Below are positions 37,990-47,328 of a stretch of 64,000 nt of DNA, in pieces. The notes beneath the pieces are model-generated. The model was not told the DNA's origin and did not search any database. It saw only the letters and a list, made by a program, of their open reading frames with translations. Numbering within the stretch: position 1 is the stretch's first letter; each line of letters begins with the position of its first letter. The translations under genes and the position numbers were made by a program. This DNA is from Arthrobacter sp. MMS18-M83 (GTDB lineage: Bacteria > Actinomycetota > Actinomycetes > Actinomycetales > Micrococcaceae), in the NCBI RefSeq assembly GCF_026683955.1, contig NZ_CP113343.1, forward strand, positions 4,526,001-4,590,000, given 5' to 3'.

Positions 37990-38784
37990 GTGCCCGCAAT
38001 GCGACACAGCACAGTCATGCCCATGCCCGGCGACACCGCCGCAGGTGTGGCTGACGCGGAAGACCGCACCAGAGACCGTGTTCTCAACGCAGTGTTGGAG
38101 CACGGCCCCGTCAGCGCGGCCGAACTCGGCGACATGTTGGGCTTCACCCCCGCGGCTGTCCGCCGGCACCTGGACCACCTTCAGCGCGCCGGGGTCATCG
38201 AGGTGAAACGCGTCGCGAAGGCAGGGGCTGGCGCGGGCCGTCCGGCCCGTCGCTATGTCCTCAGCTCCCAGGGCCAGTCGAAGCTCGGAGATGACTACCT
38301 TAATATTGCCAGTTCCGCGCTGCGGCGCTTGCGGGACCTTGCGGGCGAACAAGCTGTCAGGGACTACGCGGTAGAGCGCTTTGCCGAGATGGAACAGCGT
38401 TACGCTCCCGAAGTTGAGCGCGCAGGATCCGATATCGCAGCGCGTGCTTTGGCGCTGTCCAAGGCGCTAAGCCGGGACGGCTACGTTGCATCGGCTGCCT
38501 CGGTTGAGACCAAGGCACCCCTGCCGGCATCTCTCTCCAGTGTCCAGTTGTGCCAGGGACACTGCCCCATCCAGCAACTCGCCGCCGAATTTCCCGTTTT
38601 TTGCGACACGGAGACCGAACTATTTTCCCGTTTGGTCGGCGTCGATGTCCGCAGGCTCTCCACCCTCGCGCAGGGCGGACACGTCTGCACAACCCACATT
38701 CCTACCGGCAGGCCAGCCGCTAAAGAGGCCCTCGGGTTTCCCAAGCTGCGGGCCACGCCCCATGTCGAATCCAACAATCAGTAA
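37990..38784 (+). CDS. sufR: Fe-S-responsive transcriptional regulator SufR
   Basis: About 264 aa. GTG 37990 is chosen because GAGGAG lies 10 nt upstream; GTG 37963 is possible. An N-terminal winged helix ([36 protein letters not shown]) is followed by a helical domain with four cysteines: [13 protein letters not shown] and HVCTTH. Three of these would hold a 4Fe-4S cluster that senses iron-sulfur status. In mycobacteria and cyanobacteria SufR represses the suf operon. Here it directly precedes sufB by 11 nt. Confidence 0.93.
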   Translation: MPAMRHSTVMPMPGDTAAGVADAEDRTRDRVLNAVLEHGPVSAAELGDMLGFTPAAVRRHLDHLQRAGVIEVKRVAKAGAGAGRPARRYVLSSQGQSKLGDDYLNIASSALRRLRDLAGEQAVRDYAVERFAEMEQRYAPEVERAGSDIAARALALSKALSRDGYVASAASVETKAPLPASLSSVQLCQGHCPIQQLAAEFPVFCDTETELFSRLVGVDVRRLSTLAQGGHVCTTHIPTGRPAAKEALGFPKLRATPHVESNNQ

Positions 38785-38795
38785 GAAAGGCCGTG

Positions 38796-40271
38796 ATGAC
38801 GGGTCAATTAGCTGAAGGAACAGCAGAGAAAGCGCTAGCTGACGGTGCTGTGATCTCGGAGATTCTGGAGAAGAATCCCGAGCTGCACGGTATTGGTAAC
38901 TACGAGTACGGATGGGCTGACAAGAACGACGTCGGCGCCAACGCACGCCGTGGTCTCAACGAAGAGGTAGTCCGCGACATTTCGGCAAAGAAGAGCGAGC
39001 CGCAATGGATGCTGGACCTGCGCCTGAAGGGCTTGAAGTACTTCGACCGCAAGCCCATGCCCACATGGGGTGCGGACCTCTCGGGCATCGACTTCGACAA
39101 CATCAAGTACTTCGTGCGCTCCACGGAGAAGCAGGCTGCCACGTGGGAAGACCTCCCCGAGGACATCCGCAACACCTACGAGAAGCTGGGTATCCCGGAA
39201 GCTGAGCGCAGCCGCCTCGTGTCCGGCGTGGCCGCACAGTACGAGTCCGAGGTGGTGTACCACCAGATCCGTGAGGACCTGGAGCAGCAGGGCGTCATCT
39301 TCCTTGACACCGACACCGCGCTTCGCGAGCACCCGGAGATCTTCCAGGAGTACTTCGGCACCATCATTCCCGTGGGCGACAACAAGTTCGCTTCGCTGAA
39401 CACGGCCGTGTGGTCCGGCGGTTCCTTCGTGTACGTCCCCAAGGGCGTCCACGTGGACATTCCGCTGCAGGCCTACTTCCGCATCAACACGGAAAACATG
39501 GGCCAGTTCGAGCGCACCCTGATCATTGCGGACGAGGACTCCTACGTCCACTACATCGAAGGCTGCACCGCTCCGATCTACACTTCGGACTCGCTGCACT
39601 CGGCCGTGGTGGAAATCATTGTGAAGAAGGGCGCCCGCGTCCGTTACACGACCATCCAGAACTGGTCCACCAACGTGTACAACCTGGTCACCAAGCGCGC
39701 CATCTGCGAAGAAGGCGCCACCATGGAATGGATCGATGGCAACATCGGCTCCAAGGTGACCATGAAGTACCCGGCTGTCTACCTGGTTGGCGAGCACGCC
39801 AAGGGTGAGACCCTGTCCATCGCCTTCGCCGGCGAGGGCCAGCACCAGGACACCGGCTCCAAGATGGTCCACATCGCGCCGAACACCAAGAGTTCCATCA
39901 TCTCCAAGTCCGTGGCCCGCGGCGGCGGTCGTGCAGCATACCGCGGCCTGGTCCAAGTCCGCGAAGGTGCCAAGCACTCCGCCAACACCGTGCGTTGCGA
40001 TGCCTTGTTGGTTGACACTATTTCCCGTTCCGACACCTATCCCTACATCGACATCCGTGAGGATGACGTGGTGATGGGTCACGAGGCCACCGTTTCCCGA
40101 GTCAGTGAGGAGCAGCTCTTCTATCTGATGTCACGCGGTATGCCCGAGGACGAGGCCATGGCCATGATCGTGCGCGGCTTCATTGAGCCGATTGCCCGCG
40201 AGTTGCCCATGGAATACGCCCTTGAACTCAACCGCCTGATTGAACTGCAGATGGAAGGATCCGTCGGTTAG
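38796..40271 (+). CDS. sufB: Fe-S cluster assembly scaffold SufB
   Basis: 491 aa from ATG 38796 (AAAGG five bases upstream); GTG 38793 is adjacent but too close to that site. The conserved SufB core is seen in [20 protein letters not shown] (20 residues), [41 protein letters not shown] with a conserved Cys, and [20 protein letters not shown]. With SufC and SufD it forms the complex on which new clusters are built. Its sequence has no intein, unlike some mycobacterial sufB genes. Confidence 0.97.
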   Translation: MTGQLAEGTAEKALADGAVISEILEKNPELHGIGNYEYGWADKNDVGANARRGLNEEVVRDISAKKSEPQWMLDLRLKGLKYFDRKPMPTWGADLSGIDFDNIKYFVRSTEKQAATWEDLPEDIRNTYEKLGIPEAERSRLVSGVAAQYESEVVYHQIREDLEQQGVIFLDTDTALREHPEIFQEYFGTIIPVGDNKFASLNTAVWSGGSFVYVPKGVHVDIPLQAYFRINTENMGQFERTLIIADEDSYVHYIEGCTAPIYTSDSLHSAVVEIIVKKGARVRYTTIQNWSTNVYNLVTKRAICEEGATMEWIDGNIGSKVTMKYPAVYLVGEHAKGETLSIAFAGEGQHQDTGSKMVHIAPNTKSSIISKSVARGGGRAAYRGLVQVREGAKHSANTVRCDALLVDTISRSDTYPYIDIREDDVVMGHEATVSRVSEEQLFYLMSRGMPEDEAMAMIVRGFIEPIARELPMEYALELNRLIELQMEGSVG

Positions 40272-40273
40272 CA

Positions 40274-41590
40274 ATGACTGAAATCACTACTGAAAAGGCT
40301 CGCATCGGCGCGCCATCGGCACACCCATTTATCAACGGCTTCACCGAGGAGGGCGAGAACCTCTCGCCGGTCAACACTGGAACCAACACCTCCACGACGT
40401 CGGAACAGGCGCCTTCGGCCGGTCCGCTTGCCGGAGCCTCGGCCAAGAGCCACTCCCACGGTGGCGGCGTCGGTGTCCCGGACAGTTCGCGCGCAGGTCG
40501 ACTGACCTCGTACAAGCTGGCTGACTTCAAGCCCCTCACCGGCCTGGAAGAAGACTGGCGCTTCACCCCGCTCAAGCGGCTTCGCGGTCTTCACAACGAG
40601 GTCCTGTCCGGTTCGGCACCGTCTGTGGCTGTTACGGCCCCGGACGGCGTCGTCGTCGAAACCGTGGGCCGGGAAGACCGCCGCATCGGTTTGGCGGCCA
40701 TCCCGGAGGACCGCGTGTCCGCCAACGCTTGGGAGAACTTCACGGAGGCCACCGTTATCACGGTGCCCGCCGAGCTCCAGCTCGACGGCGAAGTGTCCGT
40801 CCTGCTTACCGGCACCTCCACTGAAGCTTCCGCCCAGCACATCGTGATCGTGGCTGAGCGCTTCTCCAAGGCCCGGATCGTCCTGGACCACCAGGGCAGC
40901 GCGATCGTTTCGGAAAACGTCGAAATCCTGGTCGAAGACGGTGCCGACCTGACCGTGATCTCGCTCCAGGAATGGAACGACGACGCCGTTCACGCATCTT
41001 CGCAGCAGGCCAAGCTGGGCCGCGACGCCAAGTTCAAGCACATCGTAGTCAGCCTCGGTGGCGACCTCGTGCGCTTGACTCCGTCCACCCGCTTCACGGC
41101 GCCCGGCGCGGAAGCCGAGATGTTCGGCCTGTACTTCGCCGACGCCGGCCAGCACCTTGAGCAGCGCTTGTTTGTTGACCACGCCGTGGCCAACTGCAAG
41201 TCCAACGTCCTGTACAAGGGCGCGCTGCAGGGCCGCAATGCACACACCGTGTGGGTTGGTGACGTCCTGATCCGCAAGGAAGCTGAGGGCACCGACACCT
41301 ACGAGGCCAACCGCAACCTGGTCCTCACGGACGGTGCACGCGCGGACTCCGTGCCGAACCTCGAAATTGAAACCGGCCTGATCGAGGGTGCCGGCCACGC
41401 CAGCGCCACCGGCCGTTTCGATGACGAGCACTTGTTCTACCTCATGGCACGCGGCATCCCGGAAGACGTCGCCCGCCGTTTGGTGGTCCGTGGCTTCCTC
41501 AATGAGATCATCCAGCAGATCAAGGTGCCGGCACTCGAAGAGCGCCTGACCGAAGCTGTCGAGCGTGAGCTCGCCGCGAGCGACAACTAA
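40274..41590 (+). CDS. sufD: Fe-S cluster assembly protein SufD
   Basis: 438 aa. The N-terminal ~90 residues are low-complexity and variable; the SufB/D beta-helix core runs from about 130 to 400 with HIVVSLGGDLVRL, NVLYKGALQGRNAHTVWVGD and SVPNLEIETG. The C-terminal ASATGRFDDEHLFYLMARGI matches SufB's dimer end. It partners SufB and SufC and helps iron entry. Starts 2 nt after sufB stops, so translation is coupled. Confidence 0.95.
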   Translation: MTEITTEKARIGAPSAHPFINGFTEEGENLSPVNTGTNTSTTSEQAPSAGPLAGASAKSHSHGGGVGVPDSSRAGRLTSYKLADFKPLTGLEEDWRFTPLKRLRGLHNEVLSGSAPSVAVTAPDGVVVETVGREDRRIGLAAIPEDRVSANAWENFTEATVITVPAELQLDGEVSVLLTGTSTEASAQHIVIVAERFSKARIVLDHQGSAIVSENVEILVEDGADLTVISLQEWNDDAVHASSQQAKLGRDAKFKHIVVSLGGDLVRLTPSTRFTAPGAEAEMFGLYFADAGQHLEQRLFVDHAVANCKSNVLYKGALQGRNAHTVWVGDVLIRKEAEGTDTYEANRNLVLTDGARADSVPNLEIETGLIEGAGHASATGRFDDEHLFYLMARGIPEDVARRLVVRGFLNEIIQQIKVPALEERLTEAVERELAASDN

Positions 41591-41616
41591 TACAAGCCAA
41601 GCAGGGAAAACAGATT

Positions 41617-41973
41617 ATGAGCGATCAGCCACAAGGCGAACTGGTATGCAACGCCAATGAGATCCAGGTCAAGCAGGCGCTGCGCATCCTGATCGATGAC
41701 TACCCTGTGGCCATCGTCAAGGACTCGATGGGCGAGATCCACGCCATCGGCGACACCTGCTCGCATGCGGACATTTCGCTGGCCGAGGGAGAAATCGAAG
41801 GCTGTGCGATCGAATGCTGGGGCCACGGCTCCCAGTTCGATCTCCGCACCGGGCAGCCCTTGCAGCTCCCTGCCTATGACCCCGTCCCCGTCTTCGCCGT
41901 CACCCTCGACGGTGACGATGTCTACGTGGACGTGACCAACGTTGTGAACGGCGCTTCAGTACAGAACTACTGA
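41617..41973 (+). CDS. Rieske [2Fe-2S] ferredoxin encoded in the suf operon
   Basis: 118 aa, a single Rieske domain. The cluster ligands are in CSHADISL and CWGHGSQFD (C-x-H and C-x2-H, about 18 residues apart), as in BphA3/NirD-like non-heme oxygenase ferredoxins. No membrane anchor, so cytosolic. Its place between sufD and sufC, in the same direction with 26-38 nt gaps, suggests it supplies electrons for cluster assembly or is a first client. No dioxygenase or reductase genes are nearby. Confidence 0.93.
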   Translation: MSDQPQGELVCNANEIQVKQALRILIDDYPVAIVKDSMGEIHAIGDTCSHADISLAEGEIEGCAIECWGHGSQFDLRTGQPLQLPAYDPVPVFAVTLDGDDVYVDVTNVVNGASVQNY

Positions 41974-42011
41974 GCGCCAAGTGCCTAAAGACTTACGAAA
42001 GAAAGAAGAGC

Positions 42012-42806
42012 ATGTCTACTCTTGAGATCAAGGACCTGCACGTCAGCATCGAGACGGAGCAGGGCACCAAAGAGATTCTGAAGGGCGTCAGCCTGACCAT
42101 CAAGACCGGCGAGACCCACGCAATCATGGGCCCCAACGGTTCGGGCAAGTCCACCCTGGCGTCCACCATTGCCGGCCACCCGCGCTACAACGTCACGAGG
42201 GGCACCATCACGCTCGACGGCGAAGACGTCCTGGCCATGAGCGTTGACCAGCGCGCCCGTGCGGGCGTCTTCCTGGCCATGCAGTACCCCGTAGAGGTTC
42301 CGGGTGTCACCATGACCAACTTCCTGCGCACCGCCAAAACGGCAATCGATGGCGTAGCACCTGCCCTCCGCACCTGGACCAAGGACGTCAAGGCAGCCAT
42401 GCAGCTGCTGCGCATCGACGCCGACTTCGCACAGCGCAACGTCAACGAAGGCTTCTCCGGCGGCGAGAAGAAGCGCGTGGAGATCCTCCAGCTCGAACTC
42501 TTCAAGCCGAAGTTCGCCGTGCTTGACGAGACCGACTCCGGGCTCGACGTCGACGCGCTCAAGGTCGTCTCCGAGGGCGTCAACCGCGCCCACGCCACGG
42601 GCAACATGGGTACCTTGCTCATCACCCACTACACCCGCATCCTGCGCTACATCAAGCCGGACTTCGTCCACGTGTTTGTTGATGGCCAGGTTGTCGAAGA
42701 GGGCGGCCCCGAATTGGCCGACCGCCTCGAAGAAGAAGGCTACGACCGTTACGCCACGGGCGCCGGCGCAGCCACCATTGCTGCTGCCGCAGCAGCACAG
42801 GCCTAG
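42012..42806 (+). CDS. sufC: Fe-S cluster assembly ATPase SufC
   Basis: 264 aa. Walker [15 protein letters not shown]-loop [11 protein letters not shown], signature [11 protein letters not shown], Walker [14 protein letters not shown]-loop [10 protein letters not shown]. SufC is an unusual soluble ABC ATPase that drives SufB/SufD rearrangement. GAAAGAAAG lies upstream of the ATG. The Ala-rich C-terminal tail is a Micrococcaceae feature. Confidence 0.96.
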   Translation: MSTLEIKDLHVSIETEQGTKEILKGVSLTIKTGETHAIMGPNGSGKSTLASTIAGHPRYNVTRGTITLDGEDVLAMSVDQRARAGVFLAMQYPVEVPGVTMTNFLRTAKTAIDGVAPALRTWTKDVKAAMQLLRIDADFAQRNVNEGFSGGEKKRVEILQLELFKPKFAVLDETDSGLDVDALKVVSEGVNRAHATGNMGTLLITHYTRILRYIKPDFVHVFVDGQVVEEGGPELADRLEEEGYDRYATGAGAATIAAAAAAQA

Positions 42807-42820
42807 TTAGGACTCCCGCC

Positions 42821-43153
42821 ATGACCGAAATCAACGCGGCTCGCACCAGCCTCGAGGACGTCGAGGAGGCGCTCAAGGATGTCATTGACCCGGAACTCGG
42901 TGTCAACGTGGTGGACCTTGGGCTGCTCTACGGTCTGAAGTACTCGGAGGAGGACGGCGCGCTGCTCATCGACATGACGTTGACCACCGCAGCTTGTCCG
43001 CTGACGGATGTCCTTGAAGAGCAGGTTGGCCAGTCTCTCGACGGCATCGTGGACGACTGGCGCCTCAACTGGGTATGGATGCCGCCATGGGGTCCCGAGC
43101 GGATCACCGACGACGGCAAAGACCAGATGCGGGCCCTCGGCTTCAACATCTAG
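42821..43153 (+). CDS. sufT: SufT-type MIP18/DUF59 iron-sulfur assembly factor
   Basis: 110 aa. VIDPELGVNVVDLGLLYGL is the DUF59 signature, and MTLTTAACPLTDVLEEQV holds the conserved Cys. GPERITDDGKDQMRALGF is the end typical of actinobacterial SufT. It helps maturation of Fe-S proteins. In M. tuberculosis the same gene ends the suf operon after csd and a SufU-like gene, both missing here. Confidence 0.93.
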   Translation: MTEINAARTSLEDVEEALKDVIDPELGVNVVDLGLLYGLKYSEEDGALLIDMTLTTAACPLTDVLEEQVGQSLDGIVDDWRLNWVWMPPWGPERITDDGKDQMRALGFNI

Positions 43154-43169
43154 GTCCCACCGCCTTGGA

Positions 43170-43221
43170 GTACGACGACGGCCGGTCACCTTCCCTGGAA
43201 GGTGACCGGCCGTCGTCGTAC
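43170..43221. terminator. Perfect 25-bp inverted repeat after the suf operon
   Basis: Arms 43170-43194 and 43197-43221 are perfectly complementary with only CT between them. It starts 17 nt after the sufT stop. The long GC-rich stem should end suf transcription strongly even though no U tract follows. Confidence 0.8.
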
Positions 43222-43307
43222 CCTCGTCGAGTGCGCTTAAGGCTGGGCCACGCCGAAACTTGTGGCGTCACAGAAAGCCGCGAACCCGCGCCAGAGGCTA
43301 AAATTCG

Positions 43308-45941
43308 ATGATGCCTTTTCTGGACAAACTTCAGCTCTGGGCCGATGAACGCCCTGACGACGCCGCCGTCGTCGTGGGCGGCAAACGGCTCAACTGGGCA
43401 GACCTTCGAGACGCCGCTACCTTGCGTCTGGAAGAGACTGCCGAGACGACGATACTCGCCGAGCCCAATTCCCTGGACTTCGTGGTGGCCTACGCGGCCG
43501 CCGTGGCGGGCGGACGGTGCTGCGCCGTGCTCGACCCTCTCTGGCCGCAGACCATGATCGATGAGGTCGCCCAGGGGATTGGACAAGCCGGGCCCGCCCA
43601 AGCGTCGGCTATCGGCCGGGAGCTTGCCGACGGCGACGAGCTGGCCGACGGCCATCCCGACACCACATTCCTGGTCGGCCTGACCTCTGGAACCACGTCC
43701 GTCCCCAAAGCCTTCACTCGTTCACGGCGCTCGTGGCAGGTCTCGTTCGAGGCCTCCATCGAATTTTTCGGCCTGACTCCCGAGGACAAAACGCTGGCCC
43801 CCGGTCCGCTGGCCGCGAGCTTGAACCTCTATGCCCTGTCCGAGTGCCTCTATGCCGGGGCGGCCTTCCATACCCTGGAGACCTTCGACGTCGGCGACGC
43901 TCACGCAGCCATCAGCCACGACGGCATTACCCGCCTGGTCTTGGCGCCCACCATGCTGCGCCTCTTGAGCGAGCGCGGGCTGGCTGGAGGAGTGGACGCG
44001 TCGGGGGTGCGGAGCATCATCTGCGCGGGCTCGAAGCTCGACGCCCGCACGTTGGAGGCCGCCAGGCGGTGGGCGCCGAATGCGGCAATCTTCGAGTATT
44101 ACGGAGCTTCGGAACTCAGTTTCGTTTCCGGAACGCGCCTTTCTGCAGGGGAGCTCCTTGACCCGGGGGGCACCGGCATCGGCGGGCCGTTTCCCGGCGT
44201 CGAACTCAAGATCATGGATGACGACGGCGCGGAGCAGCCCGAAGGGACCGACGGCAACATCTGTGTCCGCAGTGGGATGGTGAGCAACGGATACCTGTGG
44301 GGCGACGACGGGCAGGCGCTGCGCTGCTTTGACGGTTGGTACACGGTGGGGGACCAGGGCTACATGGATGCCGGAGTCCTGCATATCCTTGGCCGTCGAT
44401 CGGACATGATCATCACGTCAGGGAAGAACGTCTATCCCCACGAGGTGGAGCTTGCCCTGGCATCGGTCCCCGGAGTTTCTGCCGCCGTCGCTGCGGGAAT
44501 GGTCGACGACATTCGTGGCCAGCGGGTCGTGGCAGGAATCCTCCCCGCCTACGGCTCGGTGACGGCTACGCAGGTGAGGACGGGGCTGGATGGTTTGCTC
44601 GCCCGGGATAAGCGGCCCCTGCAGTACTTCACCTTGTCCGAATTGCCCGTGACGGACCGCGGAAAAGTCAGCCGGCAGATTCTGCTGGACTGGATTAAGA
44701 CAACGATCCCCGGGCGAAACCCCTTGCTTAGCCGCGGGCCGGGCACGGGCCTGGATCCCTCCCGCCAGCCCGTGATCATTGCCGCCCTGCGGACGCCGGT
44801 CTGCCGTGCCCACGGACAACTGAAGTCGCTCCGGGCCGAGGATCTCCTGGCTCCGGTCCTGCGTTCGTTGCTGACATCCACCGGGGTTTCCGCCTCGGAT
44901 GTCAGCGACGTCGTGATCGGCAATGCGGTAGGCGGTGGCGGCAACCTGGCCCGCTACGCCGCCCTGCAAGCGGGACTCCCGGTGGAGGTTCCCGGCCTGA
45001 CCGTGGACAGGCAGTGTGGTTCCGGGCTCGATGCCATCGCCTTGGCGTCGAGGCTGGTGGCCGCCGGCGGCAACGGAGTCTATTTGGCCGGGGGAGTGGA
45101 GAGCATCAGCACTGCACCACTGCGTGCCAGGCGGAATCCAGACCCCGACGGCGAACCGGACTTCTACACGCGCGCCACTTTTGTGCCGCCCGGGTTCGGG
45201 GACCCGGATATGGGCGTGGCTGCGGAGAACGTGGCACGGAAGTGTGGCATCAGCCGCCAACGACAGGACGATTTCGCGTTGCGCAGCCATCAGCGCGCCG
45301 TCGCCGCCAGCGTAGCCGGCGCGTTCGTCCCGGAAATTGTTCCCTTGGAAGCAGGGGGTGCCGTGGTCCAAGCCGACGACGGTCCCCGGGCATCGCTGAG
45401 GCCCGGACTCATGGCGCGCTTTCCGGCCGCGTTCGTGCCGGGCGGCACTGTAACAGCCGGAAACTCGTGCTTCGACGCTGACGCGGCCTCCGCCGTCGTG
45501 ATCACTTCACTGCAGCGGGCCCGGCAATTTGGCGCCGCCGACGGCCTGCTCGTGCTGGGGTGCGATACCGCAGGGGTGGATCCGGAACTGCTGGGTATCG
45601 GCGCTTCGGTGGCGGCCAAACGATTGCTGGCTGGGCTTGAGATTGAGCCGAAGAAACTCGACCTAGTGGAATTCAACGAGGCATTTGCCTCGCAGGCCCT
45701 CGCTTGCCTTGACGCGCTGGGTGTGGACCCGGAGCGGGCGAACCTCGACGGCGGGGCCCTGGCGCTGGGGCACGGCTATGGTGCGTCGGGGGCGGTTTTG
45801 GTCACGCGAATTCTGGCGCAAGCCCGCCGGATTGCCGAAGAGCAGCCAGGCCGGGAGAGCCTGGCGCTGGCGATGATCAGCATCGCAGGTGGAATGGGTA
45901 CGGCGGCGATGTTCCGGTACGCCCTTCTGCAGGGAGCCTAG
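43308..45941 (+). CDS. Fused acyl-CoA ligase and thiolase beside the biotin transporter
   Basis: 877 aa in one frame. Residues 1-~475 are an AMP-forming acyl-CoA synthetase: P-loop LTSGTTSVPKAF, EYYGASE, GDQGYMDAGVLHILGRRSDM (20 residues), SGKNVYPHEVE, and the A10 Lys in VTDRGKVSRQ. Residues ~485-877 are a complete thiolase: nucleophile Cys570 in RQCGSG, NEAFA at 790, and His822 in ALGHGYGASG. The second catalytic Cys is Ser858 (ISIAGGMG). In B. subtilis the separate genes yhfT (ligase) and yhfS (thiolase) form an operon with the bioY-type gene yhfU under BirA, so this is probably the fused equivalent, perhaps acting on pimelate-like acids. TAAAAT (43299-43304) lies 3 nt before ATG 43308 and 6 nt before ATG 43311. 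The stop shares CTAG with bioN. Confidence 0.9.
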   Translation: MMPFLDKLQLWADERPDDAAVVVGGKRLNWADLRDAATLRLEETAETTILAEPNSLDFVVAYAAAVAGGRCCAVLDPLWPQTMIDEVAQGIGQAGPAQASAIGRELADGDELADGHPDTTFLVGLTSGTTSVPKAFTRSRRSWQVSFEASIEFFGLTPEDKTLAPGPLAASLNLYALSECLYAGAAFHTLETFDVGDAHAAISHDGITRLVLAPTMLRLLSERGLAGGVDASGVRSIICAGSKLDARTLEAARRWAPNAAIFEYYGASELSFVSGTRLSAGELLDPGGTGIGGPFPGVELKIMDDDGAEQPEGTDGNICVRSGMVSNGYLWGDDGQALRCFDGWYTVGDQGYMDAGVLHILGRRSDMIITSGKNVYPHEVELALASVPGVSAAVAAGMVDDIRGQRVVAGILPAYGSVTATQVRTGLDGLLARDKRPLQYFTLSELPVTDRGKVSRQILLDWIKTTIPGRNPLLSRGPGTGLDPSRQPVIIAALRTPVCRAHGQLKSLRAEDLLAPVLRSLLTSTGVSASDVSDVVIGNAVGGGGNLARYAALQAGLPVEVPGLTVDRQCGSGLDAIALASRLVAAGGNGVYLAGGVESISTAPLRARRNPDPDGEPDFYTRATFVPPGFGDPDMGVAAENVARKCGISRQRQDDFALRSHQRAVAASVAGAFVPEIVPLEAGGAVVQADDGPRASLRPGLMARFPAAFVPGGTVTAGNSCFDADAASAVVITSLQRARQFGAADGLLVLGCDTAGVDPELLGIGASVAAKRLLAGLEIEPKKLDLVEFNEAFASQALACLDALGVDPERANLDGGALALGHGYGASGAVLVTRILAQARRIAEEQPGRESLALAMISIAGGMGTAAMFRYALLQGA

Positions 45942-46561
45942 TCCTCCGCGTCGCCCAGGCCGCGCGCCGCCAGGGCATCGCCGGTCTGCCGCGCATAAGC
46001 CACGGTGGTGATGAACACCGGAAGGACCAGGGCGCGGGGATTGCGTTCCAGCCCCCGCGCGCGGGCCGAGTCGCGGACATCGGAGAATGCGCCGGCGATG
46101 AACGGAAGGCTGCGCAGCATGATGGCTATGGTCAGCGCAAAGCGCTCCGGGTCTGCCCCGAAACGCTTGAACGGCTTGGACAGTGCCACTACTCCGTCCA
46201 GCAATGCCTGCACCGGAGTCGTGGCCGTGAGGACGGACGAGGCGACCACGCAGACGAGCACATTGAGGACGATCCGCGCAGCGACAGGGCCGCCCAACTG
46301 CCACCATTGGAACGCGCCGATAACAAGAAGGATGGGCGTCACCAGCCACACGGAATGCACGAGGCGTTTGAACCCTGCACCGCTCAAGAGGAAGAACCCG
46401 CACATCACGGCCAGGACCACCGCCGAGACGAGCCAGTCGACAATCAGGAACGATGCCAAGCCGCAGCCCGCTACCAGCAGGAACTTCAGCCACAAGGGCG
46501 TGCGGTGGACGATCGAGTCACCCCGCACATAGTTGGGGATCAGGATCCCGCAGCCCGTCAC
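45938..46561 (-). CDS. bioN: Biotin ECF transporter transmembrane protein BioN (EcfT-like)
   Basis: About 207 aa from GTG 46561, which overlaps the bioM stop (GTGA). Membrane helices are followed by the two coupling-helix motifs, SARARGLERN and ALAARGLGD, whose Ala-Arg-Gly triplets contact the ATPase. It links the ATPase to the biotin-binding BioY. The shared CTAG at 45938-45941 is the stop of both this gene and the convergent ligase-thiolase gene. Confidence 0.92.
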   Translation of the reverse strand: MTGCGILIPNYVRGDSIVHRTPLWLKFLLVAGCGLASFLIVDWLVSAVVLAVMCGFFLLSGAGFKRLVHSVWLVTPILLVIGAFQWWQLGGPVAARIVLNVLVCVVASSVLTATTPVQALLDGVVALSKPFKRFGADPERFALTIAIMLRSLPFIAGAFSDVRDSARARGLERNPRALVLPVFITTVAYARQTGDALAARGLGDAED

Positions 46562-47310
46562 GTCGTCCGCACCTTGCCGTTGAGGGATTCGGGTTCCGCT
46601 GGCGCGACCGCCTCGGCGCACAGCGCACGGTAGTGTTCGACGGCGTCGGCTGCTCCGCCGTCGAACACTATCCGTCCGCCGTCCACCACCAGGGCGCGCT
46701 CCGCTTCCAGCGCGAGGTCGAGATCATGGGTGGACATGATGATTTGCTGCTCGAGGCCCGCAAGCGTGCGCCGGAGCAACTCCCGATTGCGGAGGTCCAA
46801 CAGCGTTGATGGCTCATCGAGAACCAGGACAGCAGGATTCACCGCGAGGACGGCGGCGAGGGCGAGCAATTGGCGTTCTCCACCGGAGAGTTCGTAGATG
46901 CTCTGATCGGCGAGATTCAGGAGGCCGAACCGGTCCAGGACAGCTTCGGCCCGGGCCGCACGCTCCTTGGAGTTCTTGATCGAACGCCGCAATGACAATT
47001 CAACATCTTCCCGGCCCGTCGGCATGACAAGCTGCGACAAAGGATCGGTGAAGACGAAACCCACTTGGCTGCGGACGTGGCGAACGTCTCCCACGCTGTC
47101 CGCGCCGTTGACGGCGACGGCACCTTCGCTCGGAGCCACCAAACCGTTGAGCAAGCGCAGCAAAGTGGATTTTCCCGAGCCATTGGCGCCAATGACAGCG
47201 ATCCTCTGCTCGGTAAGTTCCAACGAGACGTCCTGCAGCAAGGTCTTGGGCGTGGGGCTGCCATCGACGGCAACACGCACGGAGACTTCGCTCAGAATGA
47301 TGGTGTTCAT
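46558..47310 (-). CDS. bioM: Biotin ECF transporter ATPase BioM
   Basis: 250 aa. Walker [13 protein letters not shown]-loop FVFTDPLSQL, signature ELSGGERQLLAL, Walker B LVLDEPSTLLD, H-loop MSTHDLDLAL. The FVFTDP Q-loop (no Gln in the usual spot, Gln in the following SQL) is typical of ECF ATPases. It powers biotin uptake by BioY. Confidence 0.93.
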   Translation of the reverse strand: MNTIILSEVSVRVAVDGSPTPKTLLQDVSLELTEQRIAVIGANGSGKSTLLRLLNGLVAPSEGAVAVNGADSVGDVRHVRSQVGFVFTDPLSQLVMPTGREDVELSLRRSIKNSKERAARAEAVLDRFGLLNLADQSIYELSGGERQLLALAAVLAVNPAVLVLDEPSTLLDLRNRELLRRTLAGLEQQIIMSTHDLDLALEAERALVVDGGRIVFDGGAADAVEHYRALCAEAVAPAEPESLNGKVRTT

Positions 47311-47328
47311 GTACCGATTGTTCCCGCT

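Noticed and set aside
38835..40082. 415-codon minus-strand open frame opposite sufB
   Set aside because: Antisense to highly conserved sufB sequence with no ribosome-binding site or domain.
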